Below are positions 20,407 through 33,002 of a stretch of 64,000 nt of DNA, piece after piece; the first letter of the stretch is position 1; each line of letters opens with the position of its first letter. Under the pieces are notes generated by a model that saw only the letters and a program-made list of their open reading frames with translations, was not told the origin of the DNA and ran no database searches. Origin of the DNA: Trichuris trichiura (taxonomy: Eukaryota > Nematoda > Enoplea > Trichinellida > Trichuridae). The DNA is taken from contig JBAJFE010000011.1 of assembly GCA_037903355.1 (NCBI GenBank), positions 434,001-498,000 of the forward strand, in the 5' to 3' direction. The translations under genes were made by a program, and so were the position numbers.

Positions 20407-23400
20407 GTTCGCTTCACTTTCGTCTTACCGTATTTTTCGTCTACAAGGCGAAACTGTGGCTACCGCTTCGGCGTCGGAGGCGATGGAGAAGAGGCGAAGA
20501 CAACGGAAAAATGCCAGCAGCGGTAGCCAACTGGCGTTTGCAACGCGAACGGCGGCTTCAAAGGCGCGCAGGGGTTTTACCGCAATTTGTCACGTCCAAA
20601 AGAGCATTCTAAGCCTGCCGCAATCGTCCAAATATACAGCGTCGCCGTCACGACGACAACTACTGGCTCGCACACAGTTACACAGCGATGAGACGGTGGT
20701 GTTTTCCAGGCAATCGTTGCCTGCGCGTCATTCTAGTACTGTAACAAATCAAAAATCCATATTGCTTACGGGCAAACGAATCTACTTTCCAGTCAAATAC
20801 TTACCCTGCAGCTGCGTAATTGCTTATATGTAACTAAGCTGTGATGATCAAATAGGTTCTACAACAGCAACTGTCGGCGTCTGCTTTTGCAAAACTTGGA
20901 CGACTTTGGCTTTCAAGTACGCGTTGGGCAGACTGGGCAACGTTCAGCTAAATTTATTATCAGCCAACGTTAGCAGGCTAGCAAACCGGCGGATCGACAA
21001 GTCTTTTGAGCACATAGGAAGCCACCTTTAGTTTACTGTATTTATGATGCGCAGGTGTAATTACTGATGTCCTGTGTAGTTTCGAAAGCCCGCAGCGATC
21101 TGTTGGAATTTTGGCGAGATGAATGGACTTTGCCGATCGGTAACACGGCTATACCTGTCTCGTCCCTTTTCTACGCTCGGCGGCAAAGAAACCATGCAAA
21201 AAAACATTGCTTCGACGAGGTGCTCATCGCAAACGCTTCATCGATTGCAGCTGTCAGGTAAGCTTGTTCATTCGTCTGGCATTTGAGGCAAAGCCTTCTG
21301 ACTAAATTTAAACAACTGTTCATCTTGCAAGTCTACAAAGCGGTGTAAAAGGTTTTTGGTAATTATCAGGCAGTCTGTACCAATGAACTTCTGACCATTT
21401 CTTAATGCGATGACTTGTTGAGTAGGTCTGGCTTGCGCTTACAATTTCAGACTATTTTGTAGCGCAAATTTGAGACTTTCGTTGCCATTCTTTGCTTGGC
21501 TTCAGCAACGTTCTTCTGTTTGGCAATAGGCCTTGTTTTCCTAGCGGGAAAATCAGTTTTATTTGCTGCTTTTCATTGTTCAAGCAAGTATTGAAGCTGG
21601 CAAGTCGCTTGCGCTCATGTCATTGTGTCAAAACAGTTTATGAAGTCATAGTCAATAGAATGGAACATTACACATCCGAGGATCAATAGGAGATGTTTCT
21701 GAAGATGGTAGATGGGTTAAGCGTAGAAAGTGGTTGTGCTCGGAAAGTTGCTAACTACTTTCTTGATGTTTTTTTTATCAATCCGCTCCGAACAAAATGC
21801 GACAGGAAAGGTGCTTATGGTCGCGCCGATAGACTTGCTAACGGCAATGGCTGCATCTTTTTTTAAGTATGTTCTAAAAATAGCATTTGCTCATCGAACT
21901 AGCTGAGTCATCAGTCAAGTTAGCTTTTCGCCAGTCGCAGCGCTACGTCAACTATTCTTCAGCTGATTAGTTTCTGCGCTTAACTTCGCTTCCGTAACAT
22001 AAAAAGAATCGGTCGAATGCGAGCAGTTGGCCAGAATGATTACCTTAAGTGAGTACGTAGAAAAAAGTCTGTTAAGAGATAAGACTGCGGACGATATCGC
22101 CTTGTTATAAAGTAAGGAAAAAAGGCTTCGTTGGTCGTTGTTTGAAAACCTAAACCTGAAAGCACTTAAGAAAGATTAAGGGTACTGTAACGGCGGAGTT
22201 GCCTGTTCCTGCATTACGAATTTGTTTTATGCTGATTAGTGAATTCCAAGTATAAGAATTTAACTTCTGCTATAATTCAAAATGAATACGGCACTCCAAT
22301 TAACCAGAGTCTATAACTATTAGGCACTAATATATGTTGCTATTTGTCCATTCATTTCAACTTTGCATTTAGCACTTGAATGTACCGTCGTAATTCAGAC
22401 TGGTGCAGTAATGCAGTAGTTATGAATAATTTTACTGATAATTTACGGTTGCTTTTAACGCGTATTTTTTGCAAATAGGTACAATGCACTTAAGCTATTG
22501 TTCCCTGGCAGAAATAAGCGCTGTGCCTTTGCCAGAAGCCAGCTTTATTTCGTTTGCAAACATTATGCTTATAAAATGGGGATCTTTTAAACAAACTTTT
22601 GATGCGCATGCTTTTTATTCATGTTATTACTTATTCCGTCCATAGATGCCAGCGGTGTTTTACAGCCTGTAATGGAGGGGGTATTTGACAAGTGTTGCAT
22701 TGTAAACGCTGCATCTTGTCCTTGAAACTTCATATCAATTGGTTGAATCTACCGGCGTGACGCGGCCATATGTTTGGCGTGTTCGAAAAGTGAATACCCG
22801 AATTTCAGCTGAAGCAGTGCGAGCCTAATCTCTTTTTTTTCAAACTTGATTGCGCCGTCCGGCTGCTGCCGTTTCACGCGCCACATTTCGAGACAGTTTT
22901 CTGAAAAAGAATGTCGTAAATTCGTGATTCTCGTTTTGATAAGGAATATCTAAGTTTTATCTGGTCAGCTCCGTTTCATTCAAGGAGCAAATGGCTGCTC
23001 GCTTCTTCACGTCAATTTTGTAAACATGTTTGCTTTTCCTATTTCCTTTTTAAGTACAGTTAAAAGTTGTTGTTGTTGTTAAATCGGGGCTATTGACCAT
23101 CTTCAGCCAACAAGAAGCAATAAGTTGTTGCCATCCATTATACCTTCTTTAAGGCTATTTTTTTCGCGGCGAATTGTTTGAAGAGAATATGGTTGGTCTT
23201 TTTTCTTTTTCTTATTTTTAAATTATTCTATTACGTTTGGTTCCGCAGAATTGTTTCGTCCGCAAAGCTTTCGATAGAGTAGTTGTTTTGCTTTGCGGAA
23301 CGCTTAAGTTTCGGTTGCCCAATTTTACTTGATTTGATGTAAAAGTTACAAATTTTTCTTTTTAGCGTCTGACTGCGTAATGACCTTTGAAGTTGTAACA

Positions 23401-25151
23401 TTTTTATTTTTCAACTATTCGAACCTCCCTTGTTTTCAGTTGCACATGCTGCTGCTGATTAATGTCATTCATAAACTTATGATATAATGAAAAGGTGCTT
23501 TCGCGATGCTGTAATTTATCATCATTTCCTGTGTTTCTTTTTGAACAGAATTGCGTTGCACGGACTTTGCGGGTGCGTTCGCAAAGTCCACTTCCATCCA
23601 TAGTTCGCATAGGCAGACACTTTCTCGTGTCAACAACTTTATCTGTACAACATTTGTAGTAATGATTATTGGTTGCATGACGCCACAGGCGCACGCTTCA
23701 GTTTCAAAAGACGCAAGAAGTCAGCTTTCTGTTGCATCAAAAAGTCGCTGGAGAATTCATTATCTTTGCACCTATAATTTTCAGTGCACTTGTCAAATGC
23801 TTGCTAGAAAAGCTTATTGCTAGGAACTACAGAACTTTTCCCAACGATCAAATTAGCCGATAAGATAACGAGTAAGAAATTGAAATTATTTTAATAGAGC
23901 ATATGTGGACCAAATAAATCAGACGAAAGCTGGTTGCTGTGACGTAAAATTTTATGCAGTGCAGTTTTTGTAACACGACATACACCCTTCCTGTTGGCTC
24001 AAATGTGTTTGCGAATAAATAGTTTCTTTAAGGAAAGGATGGGAAGGAGTATACGTATTGCACTAATGCATAGATAGCTCGCAGAGTTGGTCGTCCTCGA
24101 AAGGCTTCTTGAATGCATTTTTGTAAAAGACGAATTTTAAATGTTTATTAGACCTTGACTTGTCCGTAACTACTTGGGCGCGTCAGTTTTATACGATAAT
24201 GGAAATGTTGATGTTCAAGCAGGCTGATCAATTGAAACTCTTCTGTTTTTTTCTTCTCGGTTAAGTCAGGTTTGTTGTCAACTGGTTTAGCGCACTTTCG
24301 TTCACTGCTGACGTACTTCCACTAATTTTGTGTCGTTGCTATTGGACGCGTAGCTTTTCGCTTAGGAGAGTACGTAATGGTTCAAAATTTATTTTACGAC
24401 TTTAAGTTCTCTCTTCTCCCTGACGAATTGATCCGCTGGTTGTCTGTTTGCGGTCCCCTTTGCGCACCGTAGTGTAAGGCATTGTGATCTGCGCAAATTG
24501 TGCGTTGGAATTTTTTTTAAAAATAAGTATCCTATAAACCAAAAGTTGCCAATTCTTACAAGTTTATCCGAACTTCCGCTATTGGTTTGGCGAACATATG
24601 AAGAGTTAGGATTAGCTTAGATATGTTTCAAAAATAACTTTTTTGCTCAGACACATTGCACGCCTATCCTCGCGGTTAAAACGCGAAGGCGCTTAGTCAC
24701 TATTAACGTAAACTTGTCAGGCAACTTTTAAAGGACTGCTGATAAGTTTGCTTCTTTTTAAAGTGGTACGTCTAAATCGAGTTAACCTTTGCGTCCCTTT
24801 CTTTCCAGTTAAGAGAGAGAACTGAACTTCTACCTCGCGACGGCGTATGTTTCTTTATTGTTTTTCTTTTCTGTCCTATGTGCCTCCCTGACGCGTTCCT
24901 GTGCATAACGTTAATTGCATGCGTTCGGCACGTGTACACGCTGTCATGTTGCGCGAATTGATTTTATCCGGTTAAGATTTCAAAGTCGTCAGCTGCTTAG
25001 TTTTTTAATCCCGACTTATACAACGCTTAGCGGGTTCACTGCCCTAGTTAGCATAGTCTGAAGAATTTTTCCTTATTGCGAACCTGCGCGTTCGCCTTAT
25101 TTTATAACGTTGTATTCCTTTCTTAACGATTGACCAGCTGCCAAATCGATA
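20407..25151. other. Gene-free upstream region of G-beta
   Basis: About 4.7 kb with no supported coding sequence. The first few hundred bases include open plus-strand readings (20124-20833) that are shadows of the G-beta exon or of its upstream region. A short hairpin lies at 23562-23589. The space may hold G-beta promoter and 5' leader sequence. Confidence 0.45.
23562..23589. repeat. Perfect 10 bp inverted repeat with 8 nt loop
   Basis: Arms GGACTTTGCG and CGCAAAGTCC enclose an 8-base loop. No terminator-like T-run or gene context is seen. Confidence 0.8.
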
Positions 25152-26069
25152 GCTCCCTTGGATGAGGCAAACGTCCACAATTGGTTGTTGAAGAAAAACG
25201 AAGGCTCAATTAGTCGTAGTTCATTGGGAAATCGAGTTCGCAAGGCGAATCTATCTGCTTCGTTGCCGCGCCTTATTATTTCGCTACAATGCTCCTGTCA
25301 ACAATGTGACACTAACCCACTACTTGACCAATGGCTTTGCGCGAACCTCTACATATTGTCACTTTGGTGCTTGTTTCAATGGCCTTTCTTTGCATTAGCC
25401 ACTCGCCGATCGCACCGCCAAAAGGAGTTGTCCTAAATGACCTCCTTTGACGTCATTCAATGCTGGCCCACCTCCTGACGTTGTTTGTCGCGCCATTGTC
25501 TCTTGCGTTCAGGCGACTTGGCAGTTTGTGCGGTTCCAAAAGGTCTTCTACGGCGCTATCCCGCTGCCGAGAAAAATGCCAATCGATCTTGTCCAATCGG
25601 ACAATTGGAAATGTTTCATAAGTCGACCAATGAGCATTCTCACTTAACAACACATATTAGTAGGCATCCTCTCACATCGATTCGTCGATAGAAGTTAGTC
25701 GTAAAAGGCCGCGAATTTCATTTAGCCACCAAGGCGTGCCAACATGACTGTTTAACGCTTCTGCGCCTGATTGTTGAACAAGATTTACTTCCGGCGCCAA
25801 ATATGCCACTGTCGTTCGCTAGCAATAGTATGCGTGATTTTCAGGAAGTCAACGATCCTCGTTTGGTGGTCGACGCGATGTGAACAGCGAAGTTGGCATT
25901 GACGGCGCAGAGTGGCCGTTCCCAGTGCGGCGGCATCGCTTTTTCGATTTAAGGCCAAAAACGGTGACGTATAGTTGGACAACGTCAGTTCAACTTCAAG
26001 ATTATCCCATTTACTGCAACCGTTTTGCTTCGCAACGGAAGAAGAGTGAAGCGCCAGAGGTTTGCCGCT
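25152..26069 (+). other. Two coding-like pieces upstream of the CRMP long exon
   Basis: At about 25148-25280 a frame reads PLDEANVHNWLLKKNEG and continues Ser/Arg-rich. At 25849-26090, just after a TTTTCAG acceptor-like site, another reads with RSSFGGRRDVNSEVGIDGAE and PIYCNRFASQRKK. The second overlaps the start of the CRMP long exon in a different frame. They resemble basic, Ser-rich linker exons and could belong to a longer UNC-33-like isoform, but I could not join them in frame. Other long readings here overlap on both strands and are rejected. Confidence 0.25.
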
Positions 26070-29000
26070 ATGGACACTGTCGGCAAGGAAAACGGCAAGG
26101 AAGCTTCAGCTGGGCGTTCTGTGGGTGACGCTTTTTTCCTTCACATAAGTCCCCACAGAGAGGCAGTGGCCAGGCGTTTTGGCCATCTTAACGCCAATGG
26201 CATTCCAACGGAACATCCGGTGCAAAAGCCAGTGAAATCCAGTTCGAGCGCATGCTTTTCAAGGCTTGATGGCACTTGGACCTACAATGGAGACGAGCAG
26301 CGAAGCACCTCTGGATCAACGCCTTCCTTAGCTAGCAGCAAGCCCTTGTTCACCGTTGTCGATCACTCAGTGCAGACCAAAGCTGATCAGTTGTCGCGTA
26401 GTTGGCAGGCAAAGTTTACTGAACCTTTGTTTTACAACATTGCTAATGCTAAGGCCACCGCCGCCGACTCTGGTGCCCGTCTTGTCAAGGCATTTAAAAC
26501 GAAAAATTATCCTAACGACGACGGCTTTGTCCAGAAGCCGCAATCACGCGCGAAGTCATTATCGTCACCCAAAGAGTCAAGAAAGGTGACGACGACGACA
26601 ATGCAACCGCTTGAATCGAAACAACGTTTTCGAAAGAGTGCGGATGTTGACGCACCTCATGCGACCCTCTTGGCGGGAAAGCAAACATCCCAGGTAAGTG
26701 TTAGCCCTTGTCGGCTATTTTTCAATTTCCGCTGCCACTTATCACTTAGTTCTTTTAAACATTTCAATTTTACAAGCTCAGTCTCCGCCGCGCGGCTTCG
26801 CATTAAGGAACGCTTTTTCTTCCATCAAGTCTTCGCGTACGCGTGCAACCAGCCCATTGAAGTGCTTTGATACCTCCTAATTGTTCAGGTTTATTTCCAT
26901 CATATATCCGCGCTGCGGAGAGACGGAGAGCTTTATTGCGCTGATCCGTTATCGTCAAAATCCGACATGTTAAAATGCCACGCTAAACTCCTGTCTGAAA
27001 GAAAAAGATGCAAATTTTTCCCGAAAGCCGTTCGGGCCTTATCATATTTTTTTTGGAAAAAGTCCCTCTTTCTGCAGCCATCGACCTAAACGCTGACGAT
27101 TTTTCTGTATTTTCCAAAAGAGGACTGAATTTTTTTTTAAAAAAAGGAATTCAGTCCCTCTTTTGGCTTCTCTTACGAAGACTATTACCATTTTTGGCGG
27201 AAAAATCGATTGGTTCGATGTACGCTAGTTCACCTTGCTAGGCAGCTCGTTTTGTAGCGGTTTCTTTTTTTTATTTTCCGCTTTAATTGTAATTCGCCCA
27301 CGTGACGTCACATTGGTTCCGGTCTGTCGAAGAAGGCGTTTAAATTCCGCTCGTCTTTTGTTGCCTACAACATGGAAAAGGATCGATTTTCAACTTTTGC
27401 GTCGCAATGTTGGAGGTGAAAATCGATCCAGCTTTGGACGCCTCTGAGCGCCCACTGTTTGCACCGGCAAAGATAGGTGTCGCTACAGGACGCTGGCGCC
27501 GATTGGCGGAATTCAAAATTCGAATGTTTGAATTTGTGCAAACGATGTTAGTTATTGTTGCGCTCTTGGAGCATTCGAAAGTCAGGACAACGCGTTCGAG
27601 CGTCGTTGAGACGGCTTTTTAACAAGCAGTTGGCCGAACCTTTGCGCTAGCGGAGAAATAGGGCATTTCCGACGCTCTCTTGGAAGCTGTTATTAATACG
27701 GATGAGCAAACCACAGTTGTCCAACTTTGTCATTAGTTGCCACCATGCAGCGGCATTGTTCTAAATAGTATTGTTGGCGAGGGTGACATCCTCATTGAGG
27801 CTATTGTCTTTGGTGAATTGTCAAGACACTTGCCGAGCAGTTCAGTCAATCGACTCCGCATATTCACGTACGACAAAGAGGCGTTATGAAACTTCGTCTC
27901 CGCAAGCATTCCTGCACGGCTTAACGCTGAAAACAGCTGCATTGCCGTTGCATGCGGTCGACTTGCGTAACGAAACAGCGCTGACGGGAATTTAGGTCGC
28001 CTCATCATCAGCCGTTATAATACATGTTAGTTAACCCGTGACGGGATGTTTCAACTACAAGTCTGCTGGACGTTTGTCAACGGGGCGAAAAACAGCAGAT
28101 GTCGGTGATCGCCTGCAGGGTGCAGCTCATTCTTTGTATTGCTTTCCCTGAGCAATATGCTCGCGCTTCGAGCGCACCCTTTGGTTTTAGCTTTCGTCGT
28201 CCATTGGTCGACTGGTGCCGGCGCGTATCGATTGGTCGATCGGTCTGGTCGAAGGCATAACGTTTGTTTCAACCTTCGTTGACGGCCATTAGCGGACCCT
28301 ACATTTGGCTACGTCCTTTGTCACTTGTTATTGCTAGTACCGACATCATTCGGTTCGCGGCAATTTTCGTGGGGTCATAATCCAACGAGAGTACACTTTT
28401 TTCTTTTACATCTTAGCCGTTGTGTTCTTCGTCGTCGTCGTCGTGCAGCCTCGCCAAGCTGATTCCCTTTGTTGGTAATTTCTCGTCAAGAAAGCCGAAA
28501 ACGAAGACGATGCTCGATTCGCAGGAGGTATGCGCCTTTTTTGAATTCTCCATTCTCAGCTGGTCCAATGCTTTTGTTTAAAAACCTTACGAATTTGTTG
28601 TGCCGAATGGTAATCGTTCCAAAATAGGCAAGCCTCTGCGCGTATTGTATTATTTTCGCTAACTGCCCTAACATATGCACACGATCGATTGAACTGCCCA
28701 ACTCGTTGCGCTTGCGAACGAACAAGGAAAGACCTTGAAATGCTAACGAAATGCTACATACGACGCTATTTACTCGACAACCGAACTAGTTTACGCCTTG
28801 TGGCATTGTTGTTGTGTAGCAGTAACAGTAGTAGTAGTCGTTGCTTATTATCGAAGAGAAAATCTTCGTTGCGAGCTATTTCCTTTGGGCTTCAGCCCGC
28901 ACTCTCGTGTGGTCGCCATTTGGGTATCTTTCTGGGCTGTCGATTGGCCAACAGTCAGCGATGAGTAACTTTTCGTTCGTTCACCTTGCGTTCGACACCT

Positions 29001-32000
29001 GTTTACTAAGGCAGAAGGTTTTCCAGGCCTGCGAATACGCAGCTTATTGTAGAAAAACCAGCGAAAAGGCGCTGCTCATTGTTCTTAGGATGAAGTGTCG
29101 GACGAACTGGTTCCAATCAACATCCATTTGACCGCAGCAGTCAACTTGCGCTGCTGTAATTGTACTTTCTAGTCCTCCTCCTTCGCTCGCCGTATGTGCG
29201 CGACCTGTTCTCCAGAATATGCGTTGCCAAATTTCAATTGAATTTGTTCTTCAGGTGTCTTTTTTGACGTCGTCGACTTCATCGATTTCGACGCTGTCTA
29301 AGTCATTTGAGTTTGTTAGAAAAAAAATGACGAAATCAGAATTGTGCAAGCTGACTCATGCAATGGCTTGTCAATTGATAGCAATGATTCATTGGCTGGC
29401 TGTTAAAAACGACGCCACCCGAATGGATTTCATGCCGTAATCTTTTATCGTTTGCCTGCCATTAGTACGTTTGTACCAACGGCGCGGAGGCCCGCTTGAT
29501 TCACTTCCAATGAATATCAATTGTTACGTTGTCCCTTTTGTCGAAAGTTGGGCAATGCTCTAAGTTCAGCTATGCCCGCTAGCGAATTTGGCGGATGAAT
29601 TAGTAGAAATCAATACCTTTCGTCCGAAAAACGGCCTTCCCGCCAGATTTGGTTTCTTCGCTATGCCCATCTGTTTTTCTTGCACGCTGTATACATTTTG
29701 CTGCCCATCGTAAGGCGATCAAAGATAAAAGGCGGTTGTGTTTGTCTTGTAATCTTAATGTACGACGTGCAGAGCGCTTGATTGAAAGTTTGTTGACGCC
29801 TTTAAGTCTGATAATTACGAATATCCGCAAACGCAAGTTGAGCCAACCGGCTTTCCTGCTCTGCTTCATCTCGTTGAAGCACCGATTGCGTGGTAAATGC
29901 ACATGCTTAGGTGGTCGCTTTCCTGTTTCCTTTTTTCCTAGTAATCGATCGATTAAACCTGGCAAACAGGAATCAATAATCTTTCGTTCTCATTTAAGGG
30001 TAAACTTACTGTGTGTGCAGGAAAAGGTTGGCAGTGCTTTGGTAATACTTACCGAATGAGATATAGAGGAGAGTCGATCGCCCTTTGGCGGTACGTCTGA
30101 TGTTGACTACTACTTATCGATCAAGAAATCAACTTTTCCAAGCCGGATTTGTCTTTTTTTTGCGTCATACCGGTCTCGTGACTTGGCCTCGTTCCTTATT
30201 CAAATGTTTGAACAGTTCACATGCTTGCCAAGCGTGCTTCGGTGGCAAATACATCGTTATGATCGCTTTATATAAGTAGCCTTGGCCACTGTGAAGGCTC
30301 CTTGAGGGTGCTATTGTCGTATACGTCCAGGCGAGCTTCGAATGGCTTTTCGATCGATCAGAAAGGTACTTACGCGTTTCCGTACCTTCTCCGTTAGGGG
30401 CTTTGAGCATTAATGAATTGGCCGAGATGGAATTTTGAAATCGATGCTATAAGGCAAAGGTCGATTGGCTCTGGAGGATTTTTGGCTCATTAGCAAACGT
30501 CCCTGAATTGCTAATATTTAGGAAAGTCTGCTTTTTTTCAGGAAACTGTACCTATCTTACTAAAAGGCGGCCACGTAATCAATGATGATTCAATCTTGGT
30601 GGCGGATATTCTCATCAAAGGTGGAAAGATTGCGTAGGTTCCTTTGCCTTATAGCTGTAGCGATCGATCATCCGCATTTGCGCGTATACAGTCAGATTGC
30701 CAAAGGTATACAATGTCAGGATGCCCGAGTCATCGACATCGAAGGGAAGTGTGTAATGCCAGGTGAGATCGAAAGAGATTGCCAGCTTGAAAATGAACCG
30801 CTTATTTTGTTGTTGCTCGCTGTAGGTGGCATTGACTCGCATACGCATTTCGGGTGCCAATCGATGGGCATCAGATCGGTTGACGATTTTGCCTCGGGAA
30901 CTAAGGCAGCCCTGGCCGGCGGTACAACAATGATAAGTTAGCAAAAAGAAACTTGAAAAAGTTGACGATCCACTTTTCATTCATTGATTGCAGTTAACTG
31001 CGTTGATTCAACCGTATCGGAAAGCCTAATGTCTTCGTTTGAAAAATGGAAAAAGCAAGCCGATCAACAAGTCTACTGCGACTACGCGTTGAGCGTGCTG
31101 GTTCCAAAGTGGTCAGAAGGTTCCAAAAAAGATATGGCCGAACTGGTAAAAAGTCACGGTATTTTCTGTCCACTTGTTTTCGACAAAACGCTTATCCGAA
31201 AATATTGCAGGGGTTAACTCGTTTAAATTTTCGACCGCGTCCAAAAGTGCGCCCATGTTGAACGACTGCGAGCTCTACGAAGCGTTGAAGCATTGTAGAC
31301 AGTTGGGAGCGCTTGCAAGGATCCATGCGGAACATGGTGACCTTATATCGATGGTATGCGTCGCTTTCCGACCATTCGAACTTGTATAATGTGACATTTT
31401 TACCCGATCAGAAAGAAGAAGAATTGTTGACTTGCCAACATCTTTCCATTCCCGAAGCCTTTTTGGAAGCTCGACCTGAGCAGGTAGTCGTTCCTCTAGT
31501 CAGCAGCCTTTTTGTGAGCAGCATCCAATGCTACCTTTTGAAGCTTGAAGCAGACTGCGCCCTCCGTGCATGTTCCTTATCTCAGTTGGCCGGCTGCCCG
31601 CTCAACTTGCCTTTCGTGGTGAACAAGCATGTGGCCAAAAGCGTTGCCCATATGAAGACTAAAGGTGAGAAATTCAAGACGAACACTTGTTGATGGTGGT
31701 TAGTACTTTTGCGTCCAACAGGACTCATAGTTTTTGGCGAAACAACTGCAGCATGTCTGGCTGTTAATGGGAATAACTATTTCCATACGAGTTTAAGTCA
31801 CGCAGCGGCTCATGTCACTTCCCCACCGCTGCGGCCAGATCCGACCATTGGTAATGGTTTAATACGTAGATTGGCCAGCGGAGAATTAGAGATAGTGTCC
31901 AGTGGTCATTGCGCTTTTAACAGTGAACAGAGATCCAAAACGGCTTCCGGATTTGGTAAAATACCGCAAGGCGTCACGGGTGCCGAAGAGCGAATGATGA

Positions 32001-33002
32001 TCTTATGGCAGAAGGGCGTCGTAAGTAAACCATCGTTTAGGCACACGTTTACAGGGTTATGTCGCAGAACACGGGCATGCTTGATCCTATGCGTTTCGTG
32101 GCGGTGATCAGTTCGAATGCCGCAAAACTGTTCAACTTGTATCCCTCAAAGGTACATATTTTCCGTACTCCCGTGTAGCGTTTGCCATTGTTTACAATTT
32201 CAGGGTCGCGTAGCGGTAGATTCGGATGCAGATCTTGTTGTGTGGGATCCATTTGCGGAAAAAATACTTTCCACACAAAATCAGTGGTCCAAAGCTGACT
32301 GCAGCATATACGAAGGTATAAAATGTTTTGGAACGCCAGTTATCACAATTGTCGGCGGAAGGATTGCTTTCGAAGAAGGGCAGGTGAGGCACAACGGATG
32401 AACAGCTGGTTCTTTGGCTACGGTTGCTGTGTAGGTGAAAGTTCCTGCTGGTAGTGGAAAGTATATAAGCGTGGCTCCATTTTGCCCGCTGGCGTTTAGC
32501 CGCATAGTGATGACGGATGCGCTTCAAGCCAAGACTGCTATGAACAATTTCGAAGGGCCGCCGTCAAAGGTGATTCCGTTCGTCAGTAATCAGGAGTTCC
32601 ACACTCGCCCAATAACAATGGCGGGCGGTCGAAACATGCTCGACTCTTCATTTACCCTAAGCGGTAAGTCAAGACGGTGCTTATTCCCAAGGTATTTTTA
32701 CTGTAATTATTTCAGGTGCCCAATTCGACGATAGTGAGCATCAAAAACGGACAACGCCGTCGAAGCACCCGTTCACCAGTGATCAGGAGTTCCATACTCG
32801 TCCATTGACAAAGGCGGGCGGTCGAAATATGTTCGACTCTTCATTTGCCCTAAGCGGTAGGCAAAAACGCTACTCCCGCAAAGGTATTGCTTTTGCAATG
32901 ACGAATATTCTTGCAGGCGCCCAAGTTGACGACAGTCAGCATCAAAAACGGATGACACGTATAACAAAACCACCAGGTGGAGACTCGCACGGCCTTTGGT
33001 AA
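26070..33002 (+). CDS. unc-33: Collapsin response mediator (CRMP/UNC-33)-type dihydropyrimidinase-like protein
   Basis: Likely a cytoskeletal axon-guidance scaffold. Core exons 30542-30633, 30692-30762, 30826-30936, 30994-31158, 31211-31353, 31412-31483, 31544-31664, 31722-32020, 32068-32151, 32204-32383, 32435-32663, 32716-32856 and 32917-33002 total 1,794 nt (597 residues plus stop) with phase kept. Landmarks: [50 protein letters not shown]-like [28 protein letters not shown]. The tail LSGAQ..DD and TKPPGG matches the CRMP C-terminus. Exon 26070-26693 (208 residues, Ser/Lys-rich, GTAAGT donor, phase 0) joins exon 30542 in frame and would give an ~805-residue long form, as C. elegans UNC-33 has; this link is inference. 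Zinc ligands are only partly kept. Confidence 0.88.
27114..27166. repeat. 53 nt foldback palindrome
   Basis: The left arm starts CCAAAAGAGGACTGAATT followed by T9; the right arm is A7 then GGAATTCAGTCCCTCTTTTGG-type sequence complementary to it. Only one or two bulges interrupt a stem of about 25 bp with almost no loop. Confidence 0.85.
27299..27316. promoter_or_regulatory. E-box/CRE/inverted CCAAT cluster, likely internal promoter
   Basis: CACGTG (27299-27304) overlaps the full palindromic CRE TGACGTCA (27303-27310), followed by ATTGG (inverted CCAAT, 27312-27316). Such a cluster is typical of a core promoter bound by CREB/ATF-like and NF-Y factors. About 90-110 nt downstream are ATGs at 27372 and 27407; the second can make an exon ATG-TTG-GAG (27407-27415) that joins the CRMP core in phase 0 to start [13 protein letters not shown]. 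Binding and use are inference. Confidence 0.4.
32576..32663 (+). repeat. CRMP tail repeat copy 1
   Basis: 88 nt encoding the end of an exon, with QEFHTRP and [11 protein letters not shown], closing at a phase-1 donor after LSG. It is closely similar to 32769-32856 and at the same intron position. Confidence 0.9.
32769..32856 (+). repeat. CRMP tail repeat copy 2
   Basis: 88 nt with [20 protein letters not shown], closing at the same phase-1 donor after LSG. The following exons (32716 and 32917) also start alike (AQ-DD-HQKR), so whole exon-intron units were duplicated. Confidence 0.9.

Larger units (their letters stand above)
26694..30541 (+). other. Presumed long intron of the CRMP gene
   Basis: About 3.85 kb between the long first exon and the core. 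It contains the CRE/CCAAT promoter-like cluster at 27299-27316 and a possible short first exon at 27407-27415. An alternative continuation of the long exon, using the acceptor before [10 protein letters not shown] at about 26782, would end the protein with a stop near 26876 in a non-CRMP product. Long readings on both strands at 29600-30059 are mutual shadows with no motif. Confidence 0.45.

Noticed and set aside
20124..20833. Plus-strand readings opposite the G-beta first exon
   Set aside because: Shadows of the minus-strand G-beta exon and its upstream sequence.
30634..30660. 27 nt intron in the CRMP gene using the acceptor at 30660
   Set aside because: It puts the following exon in the wrong frame; the acceptor ending at 30691 gives a normal 58 nt intron and the family pattern KIAQIAKG.
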